NCBI GenBank assembly: GCA_934717895.1
Contig: CAKUZO010000005.1
Location: 1 to 42,127 of the forward strand
Length of the DNA stretch: 42,127 nucleotides
Origin: an uncultured Candidatus Melainabacteria bacterium
Lineage (GTDB): Bacteria > Cyanobacteriota > Vampirovibrionia > Gastranaerophilales > Gastranaerophilaceae
Direction of reading: 5' to 3'
Under the pieces are notes generated by a model. It saw only the letters and a list, made by a program, of their open reading frames with translations. It did not search any database and was not told where the DNA came from. The first letter of the stretch is position 1. Every line of letters begins with the position of its first letter. The translations under genes were made by a program, and so were the position numbers. This document shows, piece after piece, positions 16,781-24,959 of the stretch.

Positions 16781-17943
16781 GTTTATTCGAATTTAAAAAT
16801 GTCAAAATTTCTGGAATTAGTGTAGTTATACCTGAAAAAGAAATTAACATTTATGACGAAGCCGAATATTATAATAATTCAGTAAAAAAGATTGATAGAA
16901 TGCGTAAAATGGTTGGCTTTTATAAAAGAAGAGTTGCTGATGATACGACAACCGCAGCAGATTTGGCTTATGATGCTGCATTGAACTTAATTAAAGACAA
17001 TAATATTGATAAAAATTCTATAGATGCACTTGTTTTTGTTGTTCAACAACCAGATGTAATGAATCCGTCAACGGCATATTTTATACACGATAAATTAGGT
17101 TTGTCAAAAGATTGTATTGCAACAGATATAAATCAAGGTTGTGTTGGTTGGGTATTTGGATTATTTATGGTTTCACAAATGATTCAATCGGGTGCATTTA
17201 AAAAAGTTTTATTGTTAAATGGCGATACACCATCAGTTGGTGTAGATCCTTCTAACAGAAACGCAGCACCAATATTTGGCGATGGAGGAAGTGCAACATT
17301 ATTAGAATATACAGAGAAAGAAGTAAAATCATCATACTGCATTGAAACAGTTAGTAATGGTTTTGAAGCTCTAGTAAATCCTTTTAGCGGTACAAGATTT
17401 AGATATACCCATTCTGACGAAGATTATGAATTAATAAATAGACTTCGCAAAGAAAAAGTTGTTATGCCAACAGGTATGGAAGTTCCTTTGATGGGTGGAT
17501 ATATGGACGGAGTCGCAGTTTTCGACTTTACAATGAATTACGCTCCTAAAACTATTAAACAAATATTAGAATATAATAATTTAACATCTGATGATGTTCC
17601 TTATTTATGCTTACACCAAGCAAATAAGCAAATTGTCCAAACAGTCGGTAGTGCTTCCGGATTTCCTATTGAAAAAGTTCCATATTCGGCGTTTGAAACT
17701 TATGGAAACAATACTATGTGTTCAATTCCAACTACATTAGCAATGTTACCAAAAGAAACAGATATGGCTAAAACTTGTTGTTGTGCATTTGGAAACGGAT
17801 TAGTTTCAATAGCCTCAATTCTGGATTTATCGGGAACTCAAATTAATGAGATAAAAACTTTTAATAAACCATCTTACATTTTATCAAGAGATGAATATAT
17901 TGACTATTGGAGAAATAAAATAAAAGGAGAAGATAATGAATAA
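16777..17943 (+). CDS. 3-oxoacyl-ACP synthase III (FabH-like), first copy
   Basis: The 388-residue thiolase-fold enzyme keeps the KAS III catalytic triad: Cys122 (INQGCVGWVFG), His280 (LCLHQANKQIV) and Asn311 (ETYGNNTMCS). FabH enzymes condense an acyl-CoA starter with malonyl-ACP. It is longer than canonical FabH (about 320 residues), with inserts around residues 200-250, as in secondary-metabolism homologues. The dedicated ACP follows directly (8-nt overlap), and three SDRs come next, so this enzyme probably starts a short acyl chain for glycan decoration. Its ATG overlaps the previous stop as ATGA. Confidence 0.9.
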   Translation: MSLFEFKNVKISGISVVIPEKEINIYDEAEYYNNSVKKIDRMRKMVGFYKRRVADDTTTAADLAYDAALNLIKDNNIDKNSIDALVFVVQQPDVMNPSTAYFIHDKLGLSKDCIATDINQGCVGWVFGLFMVSQMIQSGAFKKVLLLNGDTPSVGVDPSNRNAAPIFGDGGSATLLEYTEKEVKSSYCIETVSNGFEALVNPFSGTRFRYTHSDEDYELINRLRKEKVVMPTGMEVPLMGGYMDGVAVFDFTMNYAPKTIKQILEYNNLTSDDVPYLCLHQANKQIVQTVGSASGFPIEKVPYSAFETYGNNTMCSIPTTLAMLPKETDMAKTCCCAFGNGLVSIASILDLSGTQINEIKTFNKPSYILSRDEYIDYWRNKIKGEDNE

Positions 17944-18154
17944 AGAACAATTTTTAGAAGAAATGGTAGAAGTATTACAAACAGAAGACGAAATCACAAT
18001 GGATACTGTTTTAGAAGATTTAGAAGAATGGGATTCATTGTCAATTATGTCAACTATGGCATTTTTAGATAAAAACTTTGGAGTCAAAACCAATATGACT
18101 GACTACAAAAACATGACAACAATTGGAGATATCGCAAGAAAAGCAGGATTATAA
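17936..18154 (+). CDS. Acyl carrier protein, copy 1
   Basis: This 72-residue acidic four-helix protein has EEWDSLSIM, where Ser34 in the DSL motif should carry phosphopantetheine. It presents acyl intermediates to the KAS III, SDR and acyltransferase enzymes of this operon. AAGGAG lies 6 nt before the ATG. The coding sequence is identical, base for base as far as I can read, to 19682-19900. Confidence 0.92.
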   Translation: MNKEQFLEEMVEVLQTEDEITMDTVLEDLEEWDSLSIMSTMAFLDKNFGVKTNMTDYKNMTTIGDIARKAGL

Positions 18155-18434
18155 TAATGATTAAATTTAATAAAGAACAAATTTATATAGTTACAGGTGC
18201 TTCATCAGGTATTGGAGAAGCTACTGCAATTTTGTTAAACGAACTTGGCGCAACGGTTGTAGGAATTGGCAGAAACCAAGAGCGTTTAGAAGGCATGAAA
18301 GCAAAATGTAAATATCCTGAGAATATGTTTTTAGAACAAAAAGATTTAACCGAAGATATAGAAGGTTTGCCAAAGTATGTAAAATCTTTAAAAGAAAAAT
18401 ACGGTAAATTCTCAGGTATGGCATATTGTGCTGG
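17936..18434 (+). repeat. 499-bp direct repeat, copy 1 (ACP plus SDR N-terminus)
   Basis: By eye this block differs from 19682-20180 at only two bases (A/G in the GAACAAAA-GATTTA segment and A/T in TTCTC-GGTATG). It covers a complete ACP gene and the first 93 codons of an SDR, then identity stops abruptly. Confidence 0.9.
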
Positions 18435-18891
18435 TATTGCTAATATTATACCAACTAGAGTTGTTGATCTACAAATGATACACGATATGTTAGATATTAA
18501 TTACATATCTCCAATTATATTTACAAAGGCAATGTTGAATAAAAATAACAATATAGGAGAAGGTTCTTCATTCGTTTACATTTCTTCTGCGTCAGCAATA
18601 TTATGTGATAAAGGACATTTAATGTATAGTGGAACAAAAGCAGCATTAAGTGCATCAATACGAGTAATTGCCAAAGAATACGCAAAAAATAAAATTCGTT
18701 TAAATTGTATATCTCCAACAGCAATAAAAACAAATATATTAATAGAAGGTTATTACGAAAAAGAAATAGATAAATATCCTATGGGAATGGGAGAACCTGA
18801 AGATGTAGCAAATATGATAATTTATTTGTTATCAGACAAATCAAGTTGGATTACTGGTCAAAACTATGTAATTGATTGTGCAAGTTTTTAA
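18157..18891 (+). CDS. SDR-family oxidoreductase 1 (FabG-like)
   Basis: The 244-residue Rossmann protein has the nucleotide-binding TGASSGIG (about 13-20), the catalytic Ser in YISSAS (about 143-144), and Tyr157/Lys161 in YSGTK. These enzymes reduce a keto group on an acyl chain or sugar with NAD(P)H. The first 93 residues are identical to the SDR at 19903 and almost identical to that at 18901, while the substrate-side middle (about 94-190) is different. Placement after KAS III and ACP favours 3-oxoacyl-ACP reduction. It starts 2 nt after the ACP stop. Confidence 0.88.
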   Translation: MIKFNKEQIYIVTGASSGIGEATAILLNELGATVVGIGRNQERLEGMKAKCKYPENMFLEQKDLTEDIEGLPKYVKSLKEKYGKFSGMAYCAGIANIIPTRVVDLQMIHDMLDINYISPIIFTKAMLNKNNNIGEGSSFVYISSASAILCDKGHLMYSGTKAALSASIRVIAKEYAKNKIRLNCISPTAIKTNILIEGYYEKEIDKYPMGMGEPEDVANMIIYLLSDKSSWITGQNYVIDCASF

Positions 18892-18900
18892 GGAAAAATT

Positions 18901-19632
18901 ATGAATTTTAAAAAGGAACAAATTTATATAGTTACAGGTGCTTCATCAGGGATTGGGGAAGCGACAGCAATCTTGTTGAACGAACTCGGAGCAACGGTTG
19001 TTGGCATTGGCAGAAATCAAGAGCGTTTAGAAGGCATGAAAGCAAAATGCAAATATCCTGAAAACATGTTTTTAGAGCAAAAAGATTTAACAGAAGATAT
19101 TGAAGGTTTGCCAAAATATGTAAACGAATTAAAAGAAAAATACGGCAAATTCTCTGGTATGGCATATTGTGCTGGAATTTCAAAATTATTTCCATTAAAA
19201 GCATTCGACTTACAAGTTTCTAAAGAATTAATGGATATTTTATATTATGCACCAACAATGATGCTAAAAGCAATTTGCGATAAAAGAAATAATATTAGTA
19301 AAAATGTATCAATTGTTGTTATGAGTTCAATAGCGACTAAATTATTACCAAAAGGAAAAAGCGCTTTTTGTTCAGCTTGTGCAGCAATATCTTCAGCATG
19401 TGCTTGTTTTGCAAAAGAATATGCAAAACAAGGTGTAAGAATCAATGTATTATCTCCAGCAGATATTAATACTCCTATGACTACATCATTACCTTTTGAA
19501 ATACGTCCAGATTATCCTATGGGAATGGGAGAGCCTGAAGATGTTGCAAATATGATAATATACTTGTTATCCAATAAAACAAGATGGATCACAGGTCAAA
19601 ACTATATAATTGATTGTTGCGGAGTCCTTTAA
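18901..19632 (+). CDS. SDR-family protein 2, catalytic Tyr and Lys missing
   Basis: This 243-residue paralogue keeps the cofactor motif TGASSGIG (12-19) and the conserved C-terminus (YPMGMGEPEDVANMIIYLLS). At the catalytic YxxxK position it reads FCSAC: Phe156 and Cys160 replace Tyr and Lys. The Ser of the triad (MSSIA, about 142) remains. Normal SDR reduction is therefore not expected; it may be a structural subunit of a hetero-oligomer with SDR 1 or 3, or a dehydratase-like variant. Its N-terminal protein sequence nearly equals that of the other two SDRs, but the DNA carries several synonymous differences, so this copy is older than the 499-bp duplication. The gene is intact, with no frameshift. 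Confidence 0.85.
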   Translation: MNFKKEQIYIVTGASSGIGEATAILLNELGATVVGIGRNQERLEGMKAKCKYPENMFLEQKDLTEDIEGLPKYVNELKEKYGKFSGMAYCAGISKLFPLKAFDLQVSKELMDILYYAPTMMLKAICDKRNNISKNVSIVVMSSIATKLLPKGKSAFCSACAAISSACACFAKEYAKQGVRINVLSPADINTPMTTSLPFEIRPDYPMGMGEPEDVANMIIYLLSNKTRWITGQNYIIDCCGVL

Positions 19633-19681
19633 AATACAGTTGTATTAAATACAAAAAGTAAAAGGAGAAATGAATAAATAA

Positions 19682-19900
19682 ATGAATAAAGAACAATTTT
19701 TAGAAGAAATGGTAGAAGTATTACAAACAGAAGACGAAATCACAATGGATACTGTTTTAGAAGATTTAGAAGAATGGGATTCATTGTCAATTATGTCAAC
19801 TATGGCATTTTTAGATAAAAACTTTGGAGTCAAAACCAATATGACTGACTACAAAAACATGACAACAATTGGAGATATCGCAAGAAAAGCAGGATTATAA
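19682..19900 (+). CDS. Acyl carrier protein, copy 2 (identical to copy 1)
   Basis: The 72-residue sequence is identical to the ACP at 17936, with Ser34 in DSL as the phosphopantetheine site. Its start lies directly after a three-codon frame ATG-AAT-AAA-TAA (19670-19681), which sits just behind the AAGGAG site (19662-19667). The real ATG is 14 nt from that site, so initiation may rely on termination-reinitiation. Confidence 0.9.
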   Translation: MNKEQFLEEMVEVLQTEDEITMDTVLEDLEEWDSLSIMSTMAFLDKNFGVKTNMTDYKNMTTIGDIARKAGL

Positions 19901-20180
19901 TAATGATTAAATTTAATAAAGAACAAATTTATATAGTTACAGGTGCTTCATCAGGTATTGGAGAAGCTACTGCAATTTTGTTAAACGAACTTGGCGCAAC
20001 GGTTGTAGGAATTGGCAGAAACCAAGAGCGTTTAGAAGGCATGAAAGCAAAATGTAAATATCCTGAGAATATGTTTTTAGAACAAAAGGATTTAACCGAA
20101 GATATAGAAGGTTTGCCAAAGTATGTAAAATCTTTAAAAGAAAAATACGGTAAATTCTCTGGTATGGCATATTGTGCTGG
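19682..20180 (+). repeat. 499-bp direct repeat, copy 2
   Basis: Partner of 17936-18434, offset by 1746 bp. Homology also extends upstream into the TAAAAGGAGAA leader, with a small indel at the start codon. Confidence 0.9.
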
Positions 20181-20661
20181 GGTAACAGCATTAAACCCAC
20201 TTCGGACAATAACTTATGAGTATCTTGCAAATATTTTTGATATAAATTATTTTGCACCAATAATGATGATAAAGAGCATTGGCGACAAAAGAAATAATGT
20301 TGGTTTAGGCACTTCTATAGTTACAATTTCGTCAATTGATGCGATACTTAACTCAAAAGGGCAATCTGTTTATGGTGCTTCAAAAGCAGCCTTATCAGCA
20401 TCAGTAAAAGCTTTATCAAGGGAATTGACTCAACAAAATGGCATACGAATAAATTCAGTATTGCCATCAATGATAAAAACACCAATGACAATACCGGTTG
20501 AAGATTTAGATGCCAACAAAACCGATATTGAATCAGGTCTTTATCCATTTGGTTGGGGAGAACCAAATGATGTTGCTAATATGATTGTATATTTGTTATC
20601 AGATAAAGCAAAATTTATTTCTGGTCAAAACTACGTTATTGACAGTGGAGGGGCTCTTTAA
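19903..20661 (+). CDS. SDR-family oxidoreductase 3 (FabG-like)
   Basis: The 252-residue SDR has TGASSGIG (about 13-20), catalytic Ser in TISSID (about 143-144) and Tyr157/Lys161 in YGASK, so it should be active. Residues 1-93 equal those of SDR 1, then the sequence diverges. The C-terminus is YPFGWGEPNDVANMIVYLLS, closing with INSVLPSMIKTPMT and VIDSGGAL elements typical of FabG-like reductases. With SDR 1 it may act on successive or different keto intermediates, for example different chain or branch structures on the same ACP. It overlaps the next start by one base (TAATG). Confidence 0.88.
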   Translation: MIKFNKEQIYIVTGASSGIGEATAILLNELGATVVGIGRNQERLEGMKAKCKYPENMFLEQKDLTEDIEGLPKYVKSLKEKYGKFSGMAYCAGVTALNPLRTITYEYLANIFDINYFAPIMMIKSIGDKRNNVGLGTSIVTISSIDAILNSKGQSVYGASKAALSASVKALSRELTQQNGIRINSVLPSMIKTPMTIPVEDLDANKTDIESGLYPFGWGEPNDVANMIVYLLSDKAKFISGQNYVIDSGGAL

Positions 20662-21308
20662 TGAAAAAAATCTTTATTGTAGGTGGTAATGGATTTGCCA
20701 GAGAATGTTATAACAATCTTATAAATCTTGAGGAATATGGAAAAGAAATTATATTTGGCGGTTTTTTAGGTCATGGTGGTTATGGACACACCGTGGATTA
20801 TAAGACTTATCAACATTTATATCTTGGCGAAGTTTCAGAACACAAATTTAAAGATGATGAATACTGTATTATTGGTGCAGGATATCCAAAACTTAGAAGA
20901 AAAATCTATGAAGATTTGAAATTGATGAATGCAAAATTTTATACTTTAATTTGCAGAGGAGTCTATTTATCTCAAAGCTTTGAATATGGCGAAGCAAATA
21001 TTTTTGTCTACCCTTTTTTATCTTCTGTAAATATAAATGTAGGGATTGGAAATGTGTTTAATAGTGATGTTATCATTGGACACGATAGTACAATAGGTGA
21101 CTTCAATTTCTTTGGACCTCGTTCTCAAATCTTAGGGAATGTAAAAATAGGCAATAACAATAAAACAGGTGCAAATGTTATATTGTTACCAAATTCTAAG
21201 GTTGGAAATAATAATGATATAGCTCCTTTGAGTGCAGTATATAAGGGGTGTAAGAATAATTGCTATATGCAAGGAAATCCTGCATTAAAAATAGGAGAAG
21301 TTGAATAA
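20661..21308 (+). CDS. NeuD/PglD-like sugar acyltransferase
   Basis: The 215-residue protein combines an N-terminal Rossmann-like half (KKIFIVGGNGFARECYNNL) with a left-handed beta helix (NVGIGNVFNSDVIIGHDSTIG onwards). His at IIGHDSTIGDF is the probable catalytic base of the PglD/NeuD/PerB family, which N-acylates 4-amino sugars or O-acetylates sialic acids. FGPRSQILGNVKIGNNNKTG gives the helix turns, and MQGNPALKIG is the family's end. Lying between the SDR/ACP genes and a second KAS III, it is the best candidate to hand the ACP-bound acyl group to the amino sugar. Donor specificity is inference. Confidence 0.82.
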   Translation: MKKIFIVGGNGFARECYNNLINLEEYGKEIIFGGFLGHGGYGHTVDYKTYQHLYLGEVSEHKFKDDEYCIIGAGYPKLRRKIYEDLKLMNAKFYTLICRGVYLSQSFEYGEANIFVYPFLSSVNINVGIGNVFNSDVIIGHDSTIGDFNFFGPRSQILGNVKIGNNNKTGANVILLPNSKVGNNNDIAPLSAVYKGCKNNCYMQGNPALKIGEVE

Positions 21309-22441
21309 TGACTTTATCAAAATTTAATAATGTAAAAATTTCTAGTATTGTTTGTTTAGTTCCAGAAAATAAAATTGATATAGATGATGAAATTAAATTT
21401 TATGAAAATAGCAGTAAGAAACTTGCTAGAAATAAAAAGATATTAGGATTAGGGACAAGACATGTTGTGCCAGATGGTGTGTCAACCTCTGATTTATGCG
21501 AAGAAGCTGCAAAAATACTAATAAATGAAACAAATATTAATATAGATGAGATTGATACTCTAATAATGACATCAATCAATCATGATTATAATGGAAACTC
21601 AGATGCTTGCATTATACAAGGAAATTTGGGTTTATCAGAAGAATGTGCTTGTTTTGATACTTGCGGGTTAGGGTGTACAGATTCAATATATGGTTTATGG
21701 TTAGCTCATTCTCTAATACAGAGTGGCGCTTCTAAAAAATGTTTATTTCTGGAAGGGTCTTTAAGTAGCAGAATAACCGATATTAGAAATCGAAATTCAA
21801 ATATGCTTTTTGGAGATGCTGGATCTGCTATACTATTAGAAAGAACCGAAGAAGTTCGCCCTGCATTTTTTCATCTTAAAAGTATAGGTAAAGATTGGAA
21901 AAAAATTGTTACTCCAGCTGGTGGTTTTAAATTTCCGGTAAGAGGTGATATTACTAATATTGAGATTACAGATCCAGATGGGAATATTTTGCACCTATGG
22001 GATTCCATTATGAGTGGTGGAGATATTTTTAAATTTGCAATGGAGCAAGCTCCTGATACGGTAGAAAAAGTTTTAAATTTTGCAAATAAGACTAGAGATG
22101 ATATTGATTTTTTTGCAATTCACCAAGCAAATAGTCAAATAGTTAGAACTGTTATTATGCATGCGGGCTTACCAAAAGAAAAAGCATCAGCTGAAACATT
22201 TTCTAAGTATGGTAATTGTGGTGGAACATCTGTCTTAGTAAATTTTTGCGACCAAATGTATAAGAAACAATCGAAGAGTATAGCATTCGTTTCTTTCGGG
22301 GTGGGGTTATCTGTTGGTAGCGCTATCTTAAATTTTGAAAATGCGGAAAATCTGGGAGTAAGATTTTTTAAAACTCCACAAAACGTAAAAACAAGAAAAG
22401 ATTTAATAGAAGAATGGACAAATTATATAAAAGGAGAATAA
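21308..22441 (+). CDS. 3-oxoacyl-ACP synthase III (FabH-like), second copy
   Basis: The 377-residue protein shows Cys123 (CGLGCTDSIYG), His272 (FAIHQANSQIV) and Asn303 (KYGNCGGTS), the complete KAS III triad. It is clearly homologous to the first KAS III over the whole length (both start near KFNNVKIS / EFKNVKIS and end with a LIEEW-x-NYIKGE-type tail) but is well diverged, so the two likely use different starters. It has its own ACP two bases downstream. The ATG overlaps the stop of the preceding gene. The pair suggests two elongation events or two acyl products within one operon. Confidence 0.9.
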   Translation: MTLSKFNNVKISSIVCLVPENKIDIDDEIKFYENSSKKLARNKKILGLGTRHVVPDGVSTSDLCEEAAKILINETNINIDEIDTLIMTSINHDYNGNSDACIIQGNLGLSEECACFDTCGLGCTDSIYGLWLAHSLIQSGASKKCLFLEGSLSSRITDIRNRNSNMLFGDAGSAILLERTEEVRPAFFHLKSIGKDWKKIVTPAGGFKFPVRGDITNIEITDPDGNILHLWDSIMSGGDIFKFAMEQAPDTVEKVLNFANKTRDDIDFFAIHQANSQIVRTVIMHAGLPKEKASAETFSKYGNCGGTSVLVNFCDQMYKKQSKSIAFVSFGVGLSVGSAILNFENAENLGVRFFKTPQNVKTRKDLIEEWTNYIKGE

Positions 22442-22442
22442 T

Positions 22443-22679
22443 ATGACAAATTTAGAAACTTACACAAAAGCGTTTACTGATACTTTTGATATTACCGAAG
22501 ATCAAACTAAAGGTTTGAAGTATCAAGACATTGAAGCTTGGGATTCCGTTGGACACATGGGACTTGTTGCAGCTATTGAAGATAGCTTTAATATTATGTT
22601 AGATCCGGATGATATTGTTGATTTAAGTTCTTTCGAAAAAGGTCAAGAAATTCTAAAAAAATACAATATTGAAATGTAG
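22443..22679 (+). CDS. Acyl carrier protein 3
   Basis: The 78-residue protein has IEAWDSVGHMGL with Ser35 as the phosphopantetheine site. It is unrelated in detail to the two identical ACPs upstream and is presumably paired with the second KAS III and the FabZ-like protein that follows. AAGGAG precedes the start. Confidence 0.9.
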   Translation: MTNLETYTKAFTDTFDITEDQTKGLKYQDIEAWDSVGHMGLVAAIEDSFNIMLDPDDIVDLSSFEKGQEILKKYNIEM

Positions 22680-22686
22680 GTATATG

Positions 22687-23169
22687 ATGGATAATATAAT
22701 TTTAAAAAATCTTAATCCAGCTGAAATACAAAAATATCAACAAAATCGTTATCCTTGTTTTTTTGTTGATTGTATAGAAGAAGCTGTTCCGGGTAAATAT
22801 GCAAAAGGTTACAAAAATTTTACTTACAATGAGTGGTTTATGCCAGCTCATTTTGAAGACGAGCCAAATGTTCCGGGATTTGTACAAATTGAAACCTTAA
22901 CTCAAGTTTTTTTGATGACTTTTTTAACAATACCTGAAAATAAAGGCAAAAAAACGGGTTTTGTATCGGTAAAAGATGCAAAATTTAAGAAAAAGATAGT
23001 TCCAGGTGATAGATTAGATATGGTAGCAGAATTGGACTCTTATCGCAGAGGTTTAGCAAAGGGCAAAGTTTGTGGGTATATCAATGGGGAACTTGCAAAT
23101 TCAATTGAACTAGTTGTATCTATTCCAGATATAATGTTAGCATTTAAACCAAAGGTAAAAGAGGATTAA
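22687..23169 (+). CDS. FabZ-like hot-dog 3-hydroxyacyl-ACP dehydratase
   Basis: The 160-residue hot-dog protein has QNRYPCFFVDCI, the FabZ entry motif, and AHFEDEPNVPGFVQIETLTQ, in which His55 and Glu69 occupy the FabZ catalytic positions. It should dehydrate 3-hydroxyacyl-ACP to the trans-2-enoyl form, or act as a related thioester enzyme. The central helix is intact. I chose the ATG at 22687 because GTAGG lies 6 nt upstream; an ATG at 22684 is only 3 nt from it. No enoyl reductase is encoded nearby, so an unsaturated or rehydrated product, or use of the housekeeping FabI, is possible. Confidence 0.82.
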   Translation: MDNIILKNLNPAEIQKYQQNRYPCFFVDCIEEAVPGKYAKGYKNFTYNEWFMPAHFEDEPNVPGFVQIETLTQVFLMTFLTIPENKGKKTGFVSVKDAKFKKKIVPGDRLDMVAELDSYRRGLAKGKVCGYINGELANSIELVVSIPDIMLAFKPKVKED

Positions 23170-23172
23170 TGT

Positions 23173-24951
23173 ATGATTAGGGTTGCTGATTATGTAATGC
23201 AAAAACTTGTAGAGATAGGTATTCATAAGCTCTTTTTAGTTACAGGAAGAGGTGTTTTATATCTTTCTGATGCTTTAGCTAAATGTGATGGAATTGATGG
23301 AGTATCGGTTCACCATGAACAAGCTGGCGCTTATGCTGCAATGGCATATTCACAAGCCTCAGATAATATAGGTGCTTGTTTAGTTTCTACAGGTTGTGCT
23401 TCGACTAATGCAATTACACCCGTACTTTGTGCTTGGCAAGATGATATTCCAATGATAATAATTTCTGGACAAAATAAATTAAATGAAACAACTACTTACA
23501 CCGGATTACCCATTAGAACTTATGGACAACAAGAGGCCAATATTATTGAATTAGTAAGACCTATTACAAAATATGCAACAATGATTGTTAACCCTGAAGA
23601 TATTGTTTTTGAGCTAGAAAAAGCGATTTATTTAGCCAATGCAGGCAGGAAAGGACCTGTCTGGATAGATATACCTTTAGATATTCAAAATGCGAGAATA
23701 GAAGTAGAAGAACTTAAACATTTTGAGCCTACTGTAACAAATGAGACAGTTAGTTTAGAAGATTTGCAGTTTGTTATAGAAAAAATTAGCAAAGCAAAGC
23801 GCCCAATTCTCTTATATGGCAGTGGAATTCGCTCTGCAAAGGCAGTTACTGAATTACAACAAGCAATCAAAAAGTTTCAAATCCCCGCAGTATATTCAAG
23901 TTCTGCTGTTGATATTTTAGATAGTAAAGACGATTTAATAATCGGATGTACAGGTGCTATGGCTACTAATCGTGCAGCAAATTTTGCAATTCAAAATGCA
24001 GATTTAATATTAGTGTTGGGTTGTAGAATGAACTCTATGATTACTGGTAGCAATATTGATACATTTGCTAGAGAAGCCGAAATTATTACTGTAGATATAG
24101 ACAAATATGAGCACCAAAAATTTGAAAATAAAATTACAAAACAAATAGTCGCAGATGCTAAAGATTTTCTTAATAAATTTTTAAATACAGAAAGCCTAAA
24201 TATAGCACAAGTTTGGAAAGAAAAATGTAAACATTGGAAAACTATCTTTCCAAAATGTGAAAGTTCGTTTAAGAATGACACAAAAATAGATCTATATCAG
24301 TTGGCAGAAACTCTGGAAGGCTGTTTAAGAGAAGATGCAATTTGTATAACTGATGCGGGGTTAGAAGAAATTATTGTACCTACAACTATTAATTTTTCAG
24401 AAAAGCAACGTTGCCTCCATCCTGTATCACAAGGTGCAATGGGATATGCTTTACCCGCTGCTATTGGTGCATATTTAGCAAATAACAAACAAATTGTTGC
24501 TATAATTGGTGATGGTTCAATAATGATGAATTTGCAAGAACTACAAACAATTACCTACAATAAACTGCCTATAAAGATTCTTGTCATAAATAATAATTGC
24601 TATGCTGTTATTAGAAAAAGGCAACAAGACTTGTTTAGAACTAGGACTATTGGGACAGATTTCGAAAATGGAATATCATGCCCAGATTTTAAAAAAGTAG
24701 CAGATTGTTTTGGTTTGAGGTATGAAAAGATTGCTTCTACATCGGAATTAAAGCGTTTAAACAATATTATAAACGCAGACGAACCATTAATTTGTGAAAT
24801 CTTCACAAAAGAGGATCAGACATACATTCATTCTTCATACAGACGAGGCAAAAGCGGTAAATTTATTCAACCACCGATAGAAGATCAGTCACCATTCTTA
24901 AATAGAGATTTATTTGAAAAAGAAATGATAATAAACCCAATGGAGGAATAA
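23173..24951 (+). CDS. Thiamine-diphosphate enzyme, acetolactate synthase-like
   Basis: The 592-residue protein has the three-domain layout of the acetolactate synthase superfamily. The catalytic Glu49 is in VHHEQAGAYAAMAY. The central domain has the KRPILLYGSG element, and the C-terminal ThDP/magnesium motif runs from IGDGSIMMN (about 444) to VINNNCY. Members decarboxylate pyruvate or another 2-oxoacid and transfer the two-carbon unit to an acceptor. Unlike biosynthetic IlvB, the N-terminus reads FLVTGRGVLYLSDAL, as in glycan-locus homologues. Within this operon it may make an acyloin or branched carbon unit, perhaps from the aldehyde formed by the LuxC/LuxE-like pair. No regulatory IlvN gene is present. 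Confidence 0.85.
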   Translation: MIRVADYVMQKLVEIGIHKLFLVTGRGVLYLSDALAKCDGIDGVSVHHEQAGAYAAMAYSQASDNIGACLVSTGCASTNAITPVLCAWQDDIPMIIISGQNKLNETTTYTGLPIRTYGQQEANIIELVRPITKYATMIVNPEDIVFELEKAIYLANAGRKGPVWIDIPLDIQNARIEVEELKHFEPTVTNETVSLEDLQFVIEKISKAKRPILLYGSGIRSAKAVTELQQAIKKFQIPAVYSSSAVDILDSKDDLIIGCTGAMATNRAANFAIQNADLILVLGCRMNSMITGSNIDTFAREAEIITVDIDKYEHQKFENKITKQIVADAKDFLNKFLNTESLNIAQVWKEKCKHWKTIFPKCESSFKNDTKIDLYQLAETLEGCLREDAICITDAGLEEIIVPTTINFSEKQRCLHPVSQGAMGYALPAAIGAYLANNKQIVAIIGDGSIMMNLQELQTITYNKLPIKILVINNNCYAVIRKRQQDLFRTRTIGTDFENGISCPDFKKVADCFGLRYEKIASTSELKRLNNIINADEPLICEIFTKEDQTYIHSSYRRGKSGKFIQPPIEDQSPFLNRDLFEKEMIINPMEE

Positions 24952-24959
24952 AAATAAAA

